A program made the position numbers and the translations under genes. From contig JAVUNC010000006.1 of NCBI GenBank assembly GCA_032173965.1, forward strand, positions 32,397,870-32,461,869: a stretch of DNA of 64,000 nucleotides. The letters are read 5' to 3'. Source of the stretch: Sitta carolinensis (taxonomy: Eukaryota; Chordata; Aves; Passeriformes; Sittidae). Positions 41,736 through 54,600 of the stretch are shown here, in pieces (the first letter of the stretch is position 1; every line of letters starts with the position of its first letter). Below the pieces are notes generated by a model. The model was not told the DNA's origin and ran no database searches. It worked only from the letters and a program-made list of their open reading frames with translations.

Positions 41736-44700
41736 TCCACGACTTCTCTGCCTATTCTATGATCTGCCCTCACACAACTCTACCAATTTATGCTATTTTG
41801 CAGCAACAATTTCAAGTTAAGAAATTATTGCTTTCAGGGTGATTCTAGCTGGAATAGCAGGGCATTATGTTCGTGCCAGCAACACTCATCACCTTTTTCC
41901 CAGCTTTACATAGTATATGTGCTCTAGGCAAAAGAGATCTCATTATACAAACAAGCATGGCATAGGCAGCTGCACTCCCTGTCTGGTCAACTGGCTGCTG
42001 TGCAGGGCTGTGCCAGCAAAAGCCACGTGTAGAACAAGGGCAAAAGTTCCTCGGAATCTGCCTCAACAATGGTGTTGAAATTGATTGTGATGGAGATGGG
42101 AAGGGATCCGTGGAAGATTTAGTAACTATTTTTAGCTGAACCAAGTGCCTTTGTTGGGCTTTAAAAAGTGCTCTTTCTGTGGAATCTGTCAGCTAGAAGG
42201 GTTCCTACAGGGAGCACTGGATATACTGCCTGCCACAGAGGGCTGGATTCCCAACGAGTGCCTATCTTCTCAGCAGGTACAGCAAGGCAAAGAAAGGCAA
42301 GAGAGACCTTCCCCATCCACCTTGCAGGGCTGAATCAAACATACATCCCTGTGCATGCACATTGAGAAGGAAATCCTTATTTTACTCGACATTTAATTGC
42401 AAGCTGTTGATTTTAGTGTAAAATAACCATACAACAACCTCTGTGGAAGGTTTCTTGTAAAGTGATGTTGTTTTATTGGCAGGTTAGCTAAGGTGAAGGG
42501 TTACTTAATGCAACAGCTAAATAAATTGTAGCAGAGCCTTATGGTACATGGTCTGTAGGAACTAAACTAGACATGAGTACGTGGTCTATGCTAGATAAAC
42601 AGCAGCTGCTTTTTCTATAGGATACAGTGTGGGTGTGTGTCAGGAAATCCCAGAAACTACAATGACGGAGGCAAGGAGTGATGGGGGACCCTCATAAACA
42701 CCTGAAATATATCAACAAATAGAGAAAGATGTAGACTGAAAATATGCTGGAAGAAATGCCAAGATTCAGAGTCACTCCAAATATACAGAGGAAAGGAAAC
42801 AGACCTGGGCAGCACATAAATAACACCCCCAGAAAGGTGAGCATTGTGGGGAAGAATTGGGCAGTGGTGTAAACAGGCAGAACCAGAGTAGTCTGGAGTA
42901 AATCCAGACTAGTAGGCAGGAGAAAATGCATTGCTAGTGATTTTCAAGGGCCAGTTTTAAGCTTCTCACTTGATTTCCTTGTAACACTAAGTCTAAAAAT
43001 TCAGAAGCTGATTCCTTTCCTTGATCAAAGAGGGTCAGAGAAGGTCCTGAATGAAAGTGAGCTGGAGAGATTTGGGGCTGACATGAAGGCACAGTGACTA
43101 CTATGGCAATTACGGCAGGTATGAAGGAGATGAAGCTGCAATTGAAGCCAGCTGAGGAGCACAAACATTTTTCAGTGGTGTAGGTAGCAGCAGTCTTTGA
43201 CAGCCAAGTTCAGCCTGGGTAAACAGCCTAGCAAAAATCCATACATTTCCTGGTCTGTTCTAATATTGCATTATTTTGGTACAATTTCATCCACTTGCCC
43301 ACCACAGAGATATCTATCAGTGCTCTCCCATTTTCCTGTGGTTTCCTACAAACATATCTCTGGGGAATCTGGGCAGTACAGTGTGGTGATACTAGAGATG
43401 GAGCCTTCAAGCCTTCAGCTCAGCTCCCTCACCGGCCAGAGCTGCACCACAGGGAGGCTCGTTACTGTCCATGACCTGAGGGTTGGAGCTGAAGGCTGCG
43501 GGCTGGCCCTCCAGGGGTGATGGTAGGATTGCTTACCAGTGATGGTTAGGGCAAGAATGCCCCGAATTGTGCTAAGTTCTGCCACAGAGCTGCCTGTGCA
43601 CCTCCCTCACCTGCAACTGTGATCATGCTTTTCACACGACACTCCTGAGACTTCAGTGTCATTTTCTCTGCTCCCCATCCCCAGCCATCTCTCTGGACTG
43701 TCAGTGTTTATAATGGCTGTGCACAGTGTGCACAGTTCCTCTGCTTCCCAAATCCTCACCCCAGAGGCAGCTGAATGAAGCAATTCCTGTATGTATGATT
43801 TTAAAGTGCTTTGGGACCCTTTGGGAGAGAAGGTGCAATTGTACAAGAACAAGATATTATTAAAACAGGAATCTGTGTAATAGGTGATAAATTTTGATAC
43901 TGTATGTTTAATATAATATGACGGTTGTAAAGCCAGTGAATTACCATAGGTATTTGCTGTGCTGTGTGTTTATGAATTGTTTGGGCAGGTGTTTTTCAAG
44001 TCCCAGTTTTTCACACAAAACGTGAGTTATAGGACAGCTTAATAATATTCCTTACTAGACTCCAATATGCTACAATTAGCTGCAGAAATGTTATCACTTG
44101 ATGGTTGAGCTTGGTTGCTGATTAAGTTCAAGTATAAGAAGGTAAATGAAAAAAGCAGCAGAGAGAAAAAGAGACCTGTGCAAGTCAACTTTTAGATCTG
44201 CCTTGGATGTCTTATAAGCAAATATCTTTTAAGGCTGCAGAAATCAATATTTGCAGTATTGTTCAACCTGTATTTTACATGTGCTTCCACATAAGTTAGA
44301 AGCAGACTATTTTGATTGCAACAATGAAATAGTTCTCTAAAAGTTTATATTCAATAGTTAAACTATTTATATTTATTGATGTGAAGGGATATCTGTACTG
44401 CACATGTTATTTGAATCAAACCTTGTAGTATAGCTTTTAAATCAGATCCAAAATAATGTAATTCAGGATTACATACAGTCAGAGTTTCTTATTTTTATTT
44501 TTTACTGACTTCCACATAAAAAAGACTTATAAGAACTTGAAAAAAATTTTTTTTCAATCTCTGAAGAAGAGAAGTGCTCTATTTCACTCTTCCATCTGCT
44601 TTTGTACCATGAGCTAAATCTCCGCCTGAGCTGATGTTATGGCAAACAGCACAGTATTAAACTATTGAGAAGTAGGGTTGAGGAGAGCTTTAGAGACTGA

Positions 44701-45189
44701 AGAACATCATTTCCATTATTCTAGGATTTTGAAAACAGGCTGTCATTAGTTTTATAAAAGCCTTTTGCTGGTGTTCTTTGGGTGTGGAGTCCTTTGCTTG
44801 GTAAGTGGGTGTTTTCAGCCCCAGAGGGATTGATGTGACTTACACACCTCCATAACCATTGCTGGCACCTTCCAGATGAGCGAAGCTCATGTCTTTAGTT
44901 TGGAGGTTCTGTGGTCCTACTGCTCCAGCTGATGTCCAGGGTGGCTGAAAGTCCTGGTCATCACTGCTCACCTCTCCAAGTCCCATCCTGCCATGACTCA
45001 TGCCCTCCTGAGTGCTCAGGAGCTGAGCACCGCTGCAACCAGGCCCATGGATGTGTCACTGGATCTCACTAGCGTGATGTTACAAGCTGGTAGCTCGGAT
45101 GGAGTCTTACTTAAACATTTTCTTTCCCCTTGACTGGCGTAAGGAAGGCGCCTGCAGCCCGCCCCCTCCCCACACCGTGCCTTGTGTAT
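41736..45189. other. Intergenic DNA
   Basis: No supported gene. Mostly unique-looking sequence. The AT-rich stretch at about 43860-44500 has many homeobox- and FOX-like words and may include conserved non-coding DNA, but the evidence is weak. Confidence 0.65.
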
Positions 45190-46520
45190 GTGTAAAAGCT
45201 GCCCTTGGCCCCAGATGATATGTTTGCATTTCATAATTGATGCTGAACTCAACTTGAGGCAGATACGAAAGGACGATTTTTTAAACAGATGTTGCAGGTC
45301 ACTTGTAAGTTATTTGTCAAATAAGTTTCAGAGCACAAGCCGCTGCTTTTGCCATTGTAACCAAAGGCGTCTGCTGTTCAGCAGCAGTAATTACAAAGCC
45401 AGGGCAACGCAGGGAAAATTCATCTTATTTAAAAGTGTTTTAGTGTCACCAAACAGCTTGCTATGCCATTAAGTAAGTTTTGCAAGACACATTCAAGTTG
45501 AGGATTTTAATTTGTTTGAAGTATTCTCTAAAACAGAATTATGTTGGAGTTTACATAAAATGAGAGAATGACATGAAAAGTTTTAACTTAAGCAGCAAAA
45601 TATAAAGGCTAATCTTATTTAAAAGTAATATGTGTGTCTTGATTGAGTGCCCAGATACACTCAACTGGGACATTTTAGTGGAATCGGTTCTAAGCTGTTA
45701 CACTGAGTTATACAGAGTAGGTTTTCCTGAGCTCACATTGCCAGACCTGAAATACTCTTGTGGCTGCATTTAATAAAGAAACGAAAGTCTTGGGTAAGGG
45801 GATATGATTTTTTATGACAGAAGGAATGCAAATAACTTTTAGTCTCATTGCCTAGACCGGGTTTGGTCTGATTTGATGGAGTTTAATAATGACTTATAAC
45901 CTGTGCTGACAATGTGCAGACCCGCACAACGTCATTTAACTCATTTATTCTGCTTGCTGTAAAAACAAAGAGATGGCAAATAAATATATGGAAAGTTCAT
46001 TGTTTGTCAGAGGGCCCAAGCCAAAAGTTTTCAGTGACCTTTTAAAATATGGTCCCAGGCTAGTACTAAAATGTCTGTCACTCAGCGCACACACTTGCAC
46101 AATTTGGCCTTTTAACCCGTGCATCTTGTTTTTCTCTCTTTCAACTGGTTGTATGAATTTCAAATCAGCTGCAGCTATTTAAGTTTTTGCATTGGAGGAT
46201 TACTGTAAATTGCAGTCTGACAATTACAATGTACAGCGCACAGGAGAGTTATTAATGGATAGGCCTACTGATGGCCTTTCAGCGCTGACGAGGGCCTGGT
46301 GTTCCTCAGCCATAATTAGATCCAGGGGTCGGGGTCTGCCGCGATGAGGCAGAGAAGGGGGTCGGCCGGGGAGCGCCACTTTATCAGAGGAAGATATCAA
46401 TTGATCAGAGATAGTTACTATCGGCAACGTCTAAATCTCTAATTCACCTTCTTCTTAATGACTTGTATTGGCTTAAGAAGCTAAGTCATTTGACAGCACG
46501 GAGCTCAGCTGACAAAGCTG
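45190..46520. other. Candidate conserved non-coding (enhancer) block
   Basis: Repeat-free sequence dense in developmental transcription-factor words. It has a perfect hairpin ctgctg-tt-cagcag (45371-45384) beside taattac. Near 45645 it has overlapping inverted NK2-type motifs (ttgagtg / cactcaa). It also has Fox-like words (aaataaatat near 45980) and a paired-type GGATTA (46197-46202), the class of site bound by GSC/OTX/PITX proteins. Near 46310-46380 there is a CpG-rich patch in otherwise AT-rich DNA. No reading frame spans it. Conservation cannot be tested here. Confidence 0.4.
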
Positions 46521-47946
46521 TGCAGGTGGTTTTAATAGTGGATTTCTGTTGCTTGAGATTTCACTAAAGACAGAGCAACAGTTCAACAGACACAACAGAG
46601 GCCAGTAAAAACCCTGGTCTGCTGCTCTGCTCTCTGAGGGTACCAGTGGGGCTCAGGCTGCACTGAACCACCACTCCCAATTACACGGCGCTTTTTCCCT
46701 TTGCAGACCTGAACAAGGGCTTTCTCTGAGATTTCAGTATTTATTTTAAGGAATGGATCTTATGTGGGCATAAATTATATGTGACAAATGAAAACCCTTT
46801 GGAGGGGGATTTCTTTATTTATTTATTATTGCCCTATGAAAAATGTTTTCCAGGACATAATGTTCCTGGAAAATGAAATGTACTTTTAGGACAAAGAAAG
46901 AGTCCAATGCCCAAGAAAAAAACAGTAAGCTCTGTAAAAGCTGAAGACAGCAGTTGTTTTCCATTGATAAACCAAATGCGAGCCAAGTGCTTAGATTAGA
47001 CATGGCTTTATGAAACAAAATGTCAGCTTTTTAATGAAGAAACCCAAGAAGCAATGGTTTTGTGCTTAGATTATCACAGTGTAAATCCAATAAGAGATGG
47101 ACACCTAACACCCCAAGGTGCTACTGATCTAGCCCTGTTCCTTTCTAGAAGGATTACAACCACCTGCTGGGAAGTTTTCCATGCAGTAAAGCTGGTAGCC
47201 AAACTGATATTCACAGTATGTCCCAGAGACTTTTTATTATTACTTGGATGATGTATACACATGGGAAATATAGGTTTGAGTCTGTTAAGGCTGTTTTTGG
47301 AGGTAAACATTTGTTTAAAATCTTGTTCCAATCTCTTAACACATATTGAAGTAAAATCTAATTGAGTAGATCACTGGCAAAGGCAGAACTTTCTGTTGTT
47401 CTTGAGGGAGAGCTCAACAGAAAAGCACGTCTGTGGGACTTTGCATTGTAGCCTTGAGTGGAAACATATTTATCAGCACAGAGCCTACTATTTTAAGCTT
47501 TTCTGGAACTAGCAAAACTGATGGACAATTCTTGGAGTTCCACCATCTGGTTCGTGACCTCACTCACAATACCACTTCTAGGTTCATGTCAGTTTCTACT
47601 TGTGAGCCATCTGTACTTCCAATGGACTTGCAACCCAACTCTGTAAGCTATGGCTTTGTGGCTCCTAGGTTGAGGACTGCTGGCCCGAGGTGTTAAGAAT
47701 AAATACACTGTGCACCTGTAGAGTGCTATTATCTCAAGATCTCTAAGTGCTTTCAAAACTTGCTAATTATGGTTTGTAAAGCTCTGAGAGTTCTATCAGA
47801 GGAGAAAACAAAAGCAGGGGAATATAAATAACTCTCCCAAAAGCAATAAATTGCTAAATGGTTTAAAGTAATTTGCTCTGCCAAGTTTATAAACTGAGCT
47901 GGAGTATGGATTGAAATCCAGATCCTTTGATACTGATGGTGAAAGT
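46521..47946. other. Intergenic DNA
   Basis: No gene or recognised mobile element. The left part may belong to the candidate non-coding block just before it. Confidence 0.7.
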
Positions 47947-48735
47947 CACAGAATCACAAAATGATTTAGGTTGGAAAAGACCTCCAAGATCATCAAGTTC
48001 AATCTTGGGCTGATCACCTCCTTGTCAATTAGACCACAGCACTAAGTGCCATATCCAGTCATTTCTTGAGCACCTCCAGGGATGGTAATAACACCAATTC
48101 CTGGGCAGCCTAATACAAGACTCCTTCAGACAGCAAAGTCTTCATGATACCTAAACCTCCTATGGCACAGCTTGAGACTACGTTCTCTTGTCCTATCTTC
48201 TGTTGTCTGGGAAAAGACACCAATCCCCACCTGGCTAGAAGCTCTTTTCTTGTAGTTGTAGAAAGTAGTAAGTTCCTTTCTGAGCCTCCTTTCCTCCAAG
48301 CTAAACACCCCCAGCTCCCTCAGGTGCTCCTCACAAGACTTGTGCTCCAGACCCTTCCCCAGCTCTGCTGCCCTTCTCTGGACATGCTCCAGCTCCTCAG
48401 TGTCTTTCTTGTCATGAGGGGCCCAGAGCTGAACACAGCATTCGAGGTGTGGCCTCAGCAGTGCCGAGTGCAGGGGGCAATCCCTGCCCTGCTCCTGCTG
48501 GCCACTGTTGCTGGCACAGGCAATGCCATTGGCCTGCTTGGCCACCTGGGCACACGCAGCTCATGGTCAGCTGCTGCCAGCCAGAACTCCCAGGTCCTTT
48601 CTTGCTGGGCAGATTTCCAGCCATTTTGCCTCCAGCCCGTGGCACTGCCTTGGGTTGTTGTGGCCAAATGCAGCAATTGGCTTTGAACCTCTTTGAACCT
48701 GTCCGGCCTCAGTCCATTGATCCATCAGACCCATT
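47947..48735 (-). mobile_element. CR1 LINE 3' part (ORF2 C-terminus and tail)
   Basis: The + strand begins cacagaatcacaaaatgatt, the reverse complement of a CR1 3' end. Farther right, the - strand frame (48126-48545) reads RPHLECCVQLWAPHDKKDTE, ELEHVQRRA and LGVFSLEERRLRKEL, the conserved C-terminal part of CR1 ORF2. A second frame continues it to about 48676, so at least one frameshift is present. It is 5'-truncated. Confidence 0.9.
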
Positions 48736-51700
48736 GGCTTCAGTGTACTTGGGAGCTCACCAGCATTTTATTTTGCTTTATGTAAGGATAGTACCCAGAA
48801 GCCCAAGTCACAGATAATTATCACATAATTATAAAATTTTGTCATTAAAATGAGAGCTGTCATTTTGGAGCTGACTGGCCAAGATAGCTGTGGTGTCAGT
48901 CTCGTCCTGAATTTAACGTGGATGTACCAGAAGAAAGCTAGCTGGAGAATGGTTCTGAGGTGGAGGGCTGCTTTTCTGTACAGTGAAGTGGAACAAAAGC
49001 ATGGTGACAGCACTTTTCTTCAACCCAAAATGTTCCTATTCTGCCATGAACAATGAGGAATGCATAACAAGTACTTTTTGGGACAGGTGTGTATGGAAGC
49101 TGTTTGTTTTGTTTTCAAAAAAAAATTGTTTTGTTTTCGAATTGCATGTGCTTATGCTCTTTGACTTCTGCTTTTTGTGTTTGAAGTTACGTGGTGAAGG
49201 GAAGGTTCTTCATTCATTTTTAGAGTAATCCCCATGGTGAAAAGCTACTACTGGCATCTTTGGATGCTATTATTTAGTCTCAAACTACTGGCAATGCTGA
49301 GGGCAATAGGCAGCACAGATCTTCAAGATCCCAGCACATCACAGAAAGGTGTTTTCCTCCTGTGATGTGCCTTGTGTCATCTGCCAGGTACTGCTGCTGG
49401 GGCAGACCTGTGTCTCCACCATGTTTTCTACAACTACCTGCCAAACAGACAAAAGTCAAGCTTCTCACTGAGGAAGAGACTGCTACCAAGAATCAAGCAC
49501 AACCTGTTCTTTTCCTGTAAGTTTGTCTTTTTTATTATTTAATTTTTGTTCAAGTATGGGTTGGAATATTTGAATTTATTTTGCTTTACCTATGTTGAGG
49601 GACTTGGTGAAAGAATTGTTTGGGAGGTAAAGAGCAAACCTTGATCACTCAGACCTTAAAGGTGACAGTTTTGGCATGTTTTGAGGGCTTGAAACAGGGG
49701 GGCCACATTCTTTGCTCATGTTAAAAGGGGAACTTCTGCTGACTCAGTCAAGCTCTGTTCATTTATGCAGAGAAGATAGGGCCCAGTGGTTTTCTCTGTA
49801 ATGTTTTCCATAAGAGACATCTCTCTCCAATATTCTGTGTGGTGTGAATAATTGCAATCTGTTAGCAATTTTGAGCAAGCCTGTTAGCACCATGAGCTGA
49901 TCAGCTGAGTTTTGCAGAGATGTCGCCGAGCCGTTGTTTCTCATAGTCACTTTGCTCTGGCAGTTCATCCCCTCCTGCAGGGCAGAGTAATGTGGGAGCT
50001 GCTGGTATTGGTAACTCTTCCCCCTTTTGCTTGCCAGTCATGATTGCACCCCACCATGTAATATTTCAATTCAAACACGCCTGTTCTGTTCAATGGCTTT
50101 GAAGGTAGCTGCTCTCTTGCTTCATGCCCTTTAGCTATTGACATTGTGATAAGCTGGTCACAAGAGTTAGTGACCTAATTCTACCATGGTGCCCATGAAC
50201 CATGATCAAAATATGATTTTCTCTGTTCATTGGGTCTGGTATCCACGCCTCATGCCTCTTCCCCAAATAAAAAAGTTTACTAAATCAGTCTTTAGTACAT
50301 ATATATCTGTATATATACACATATATACATGCACACTATAAGTGGTGTGTACATGACTTGTTCATCTGTGACTTGCATGTCAAACGTCTGACAACAAAGC
50401 AAAGAAAACCACAAGCTCTCCAGCTTCTGAAGGGAAGCACTGCTGCAAAAAGTATTATAATGAATAACTGACTTCTGTCTTAGTGGTGCCTTCATCTTTT
50501 TATTCCTTTTTAAAATAAAGTCTGTTTTGACTGTTTTGCTATACTGTTAACAGACGGATACACTCAAAATGTTGGCAGTTATGTTCAAGACTGGATTAAT
50601 AAAGGTTTGTTATTTTACTAGCATATCCAAAGGCAAATATTCCTACTGGACTCCACCCTTCAGCTGTGAAGCAGATTGTAAATCAGTCCATTTTTTGTTG
50701 TTTTTAAAGTAGTTTAGGGGTTTGAAAATGGTATTTAACATTATTAGAGTCTGCTTGAATATTGTACAATTTCTAACTATTTCTTCTTTTTTATATCCAC
50801 TTTCCTGCCACTCAGAAGCTTCTAAAGAAAACAGTGCAGTCACTGCTAATGCCAAGGTGTAGCAGAAGTGCTTATACTGTTCTTGATGACTGTTCTCTCT
50901 CAAGTATTTAGGTGTTATGATTTTTGGCTTGCTAGGAAAACCCAACATTTACAGAGGGAAAGAATGAAGGCTGAGTTTTCAGATTTTGTCTTTAAGGCTG
51001 GAATGGGTAAATTTGTCATTGTGCCATTCCCTAGAAAAGCTCCAGTAGGTGCAGAGCCAACGGTCCTTGTCCCTTTGCTGCCATCCTTAATGTATCACTA
51101 AGACTGTGGAAAAAAATATTCTGCACCTGGAAATATGGAAGGAAATGGCTACTGGATCAGGATCAGGAGCCAGCAGTTCTGATGCTAGCACACATCAGAC
51201 ACATCCATCAAGCACTCCATGACCTGTGAAAATTATATCCTAAAATATCCCTGTTTCTGTGTTTCTATTTTGAAATTTTGCTCTCTGGATTTATTCTCTT
51301 TCCTGAAAGTCAGAGCAATGTAACCTGGGTGCTGGAGGAAACTGTTTTTTGAGCTGATTTTAGATTCTTGACTGATTCTAAAAATAGGGCCTGCCTATCC
51401 ATTAAGATAAGACTGAAATTCTGGTGACATTAAGCACAGTTAGAAAGCTTTGGTGTTCTGGTCTGCAAAAAAAATGCCCATGCTGTCTAGCAGGGCCATT
51501 GTGTTGGTCTGGTCTCTCAGACCTGGGTGAGAGTTTCCAGGCTATCAGATGTCACCTCCCACCATGTCCAAGCAGTTACTGTCCCCAGAGAGAGAGAGAA
51601 CAAATGAACATATGATGTTTCAGAGCTCTTGTGATAAAGCTTGAGTACCCAGAAAGCAAATCCGCTTCTTGCTCACCTCGTTCTCTTCTGATTTTGTGTC

Positions 51701-52934
51701 CCTAAACTCTCTTGTGCTGCTTGTTTTCCTTTTCTTTGCAAGGCTCCCCTTATCTGGACTCCTGCTCGATCTCATGTTCCCGTTCACATCCTGCCCCTGT
51801 GCTGTGGAGGGCACATGGGATCAGAGCAGCCTGTGCTGGGAGCACTCAGCCTCCCTGACGGCACGGCATCTGTGCACAGCATGCTGTGCAAACCCAAGGC
51901 TGCTGCTTGACCCAGTAGCATGTTTAGAGTTTCCCAAATGAAAGGATTAAAAGGTGAAAAAGATCATAATTTTTCAATCTCTCTAATCTAATCACAGTGT
52001 AGATTGACATCCAGTCTTGCATCCTGCCCTCCCTACACCGTGTTCCTGCCCCTGCAACCCCAGCAGCAGTGTTTGCAGCCTGCACACTGAGACAGGCAAA
52101 GGAACTGTTCTCATCACAGCCAGTCTTTAGGAATTTTTCTGTTTTAAGGTCATGTTAGCTTTAAGCTGGATCATCAGGCTCCTCATCTGACCTACTGCAT
52201 AATTTCAGGAGCTGACACCAGTTCCCCTGCCCCTGGTTGCGAGCTTCTGTGAGACCTCTGGCCATGTGCTCCCAGCCTGTGTCCTATCCCACCAGCCATG
52301 GCAGTGTCACCAGGAACAGCTGCTGCCCTGCTGCTCAGGGCCCAGCACAAGGAACTCATTGGAAATAGCTGACAGTGGACAGGTGAGGGAGAGCTGGGCC
52401 ATTTCTTTCAGGTTGACAGTGGGTCAGAACAGGTGTGGTATGAAACTGGACCTGCACAAAGTCACAAATCAAAGCACCAGCTGAGCATCCTCATGTCAGA
52501 CACAACTGAGCATTTAACAATTTACCTTGAGGACAGACAGAAGCAATTTACTTAATACTTCTGCAGGTATCAGACTGTGTGCTTGCTCCCTGCTCCCTAT
52601 CCTCTGCACACACGCACAAACACACACACAATGACTTCTTTGTTGGAGTGGAGAAATGCTCCACGGGGAGCTGCACATCCCAGAATGCAGCTCTGTTTGC
52701 GTCTAGAGCCGTGATGGATCACTGTGGGGAACCTTAAATCTCTGCAGCACTCAGATCTCTATCAAAAATTAGGGCAGCTGGAGTACGCTCCATTTCATGT
52801 AAACTGCATGTATAGCTGGATTCCTTACCACCTTGTCAGTGCCACCCCCAACTGCCAAGGCTGAGAGCCCTGAGTCTACTGAAACCAAAGGGAGGTGAGC
52901 ATTTTCTTTGACTTAGATGCAGGTATTTTAAGGG
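48736..52934. other. Intergenic DNA
   Basis: No supported gene. It holds a TA/CA-type microsatellite (about 50299-50338) and a CA-rich patch (about 52608-52630). Small open frames lack domains. Confidence 0.7.
50299..50338. repeat. Imperfect (TA)/(CA) microsatellite
   Basis: Alternating purine-pyrimidine tract (tatatatctgtatatatac and onward) of about 40 bp. Confidence 0.8.
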
Positions 52935-53100
52935 AACATGGGAAATAATTAACACATAATTAACCTGTGGAACTTTCTGCCAGGAAGTATTACGGAGGCC
53001 AACCACTCTGCAGGGTTAGGAATTTATATGAATAATAAGAGGTCTGAAGTGGAAAAGGTATCAGCCTTCAAAGTAGGGAGGACATCATTAAACAAAGTGA
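52935..53100 (+). mobile_element. Old CR1/L3-like LINE tail
   Basis: The stretch ctgtggaactttctgccagg, then acggaggccaaccactctgc, a-gggttaggaatttatatga and ataataagaggtct follows the pattern of ancient amniote CR1/L3 3' ends ("TGGAACT..TGCCA..GGAGGCC..TTTATATGGATAA"). It differs from the younger bird CR1 tails in this window. Diverged, and by eye only. Confidence 0.5.
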
Positions 53101-54056
53101 GTTAAGGATACAGGGGGGTTTTTTAATAAATTATTTTCTAGTAAAAATAAAAATTTTTCTAGTGGTCTATTGTGGGATGTCTCTCACATTCCTGTGAACT
53201 CTCTGGGAATAACTGCCGACGAAGACAGTAGACCACTGGTCTTATCCACTCTGTCAAGCACATTTCCTATTTAATATACAGTATTGCAGATGTACTCTAG
53301 AGCTATTAGAGCAGTTCTTTCTCTGCTCTGGAAAATAACTGCTTGTTCAAACAATATAAAAAATGGTTATCTTACTGCTTCCCAGATCTGTCACTCTTAT
53401 AGAATGCCATTATATGAATGGTTTATTGTCACTTTGTCTCACTGGCAAGTTGTTCATTAGAAATGAAAATATATATATGGAGAAAGCCAGTCTGTTGTGA
53501 ACTACATACAACTGTCAGAACAGATCAGACTGGAAGGCTGCCCTGCCCAGGAGGGACCTTTGCAATTTTCAGTAGGTGTTTGAGGAAAGAATATAATCAA
53601 TGCAGTTAGTGAAGAGTTATCTTTCCAGGTAAACTTTCTAATTGTGGGGCTTCCTTGTGAAGCTTTGTGAATTCCTGGCGTAGCTTCAGGTTATGTCCCC
53701 ACCACAGGTATTAATACACACTTTTAAAATTTTTATTCCTTTTGGAATCCTTTTTATATTTTGGCCATCACTACAGGCTGTAGCAGTGTCATCTCAGGTC
53801 ATCTCACCTTCTGGGTAAAAAGGTGCCTCCTCTTGGTTGTTCTGAGCTTGCTTGGCCTAGTCTCTTAGGCTGGAGTAGAGTTAACAGTCATTCCCACAAG
53901 ATATTATGGCCACAGGGGCATTTCTTGTACCTTCTTCCTGCCTCACAGCTTTTTACCCAGGAGATCCTGAGACATCTCAGAGCCACTGTTGCTCCCTTAC
54001 TCTTCTCTTCTGAAGAAGAGCTGAAGCACCTCCAGTCAGATGGGCTCAGCAAGAGA
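53101..54056. other. Intergenic DNA
   Basis: No gene or recognised repeat beyond an AT-rich patch at about 53110-53160. Confidence 0.75.
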
Positions 54057-54600
54057 CACAGAATCAGAGAATGGGTCAGGTAAGAAGGGACCACAGCGAG
54101 TCATCTGGTCCAACCTTCCTGCTCAAGCAGGGTCATCCTAGAGCACATGGCACAGGATTGTGTCCAGGCAGTTCTTTAATAGCTCCAGTGTCAGAGACTC
54201 CACAGCTACTCTGGACATTCTATTCCAATGTGTGGTCACTGCACAGTAAAGAAGTTCTTCCTCAAATTCAGATGGAACTTCCTGTGCATCAGTTCCTGCC
54301 CATCGCCCCTTTCCTATTGCTGAGCACCACTGGGCAGAGCCTGGATCCACTCTCTTGGCATGACCCATTCAGATACTTACATACATAAGGCCCCCTCTCA
54401 GCTGTCTCTTCTCAAGGCTGAAAAGGCCCAAGTTGCTCAGCCTTTCCTCACAAGAGAGGTGCTCCAGTCCCCTCATCATCTTTGTGGTCTCTGCTGGACC
54501 TGTTCCAGGAGCTCTCTGTCCCTCTTGTACCAAGAAGTCCAGAACTGGACCCAGGACTCCAGATGCCCTTCACCAGAGATGAGTAAAGGGACAAGGCTTG
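54057..54600 (-). mobile_element. CR1 LINE 3' part
   Basis: The + strand starts cacagaatcagagaatgggt and runs through atctggtccaaccttcctgc, agttcttcctcaaattcaga, ttgctcagcctttcctcaca and ctggacctgttccaggagct. This is the reverse complement of a CR1 3' UTR and ORF2 end, 5'-truncated near 54600. Confidence 0.9.

Noticed and set aside
48144..48686. 180-codon + strand open frame
   Set aside because: It is the complement of CR1 ORF2 sequence, so the frame is a by-product of the element.
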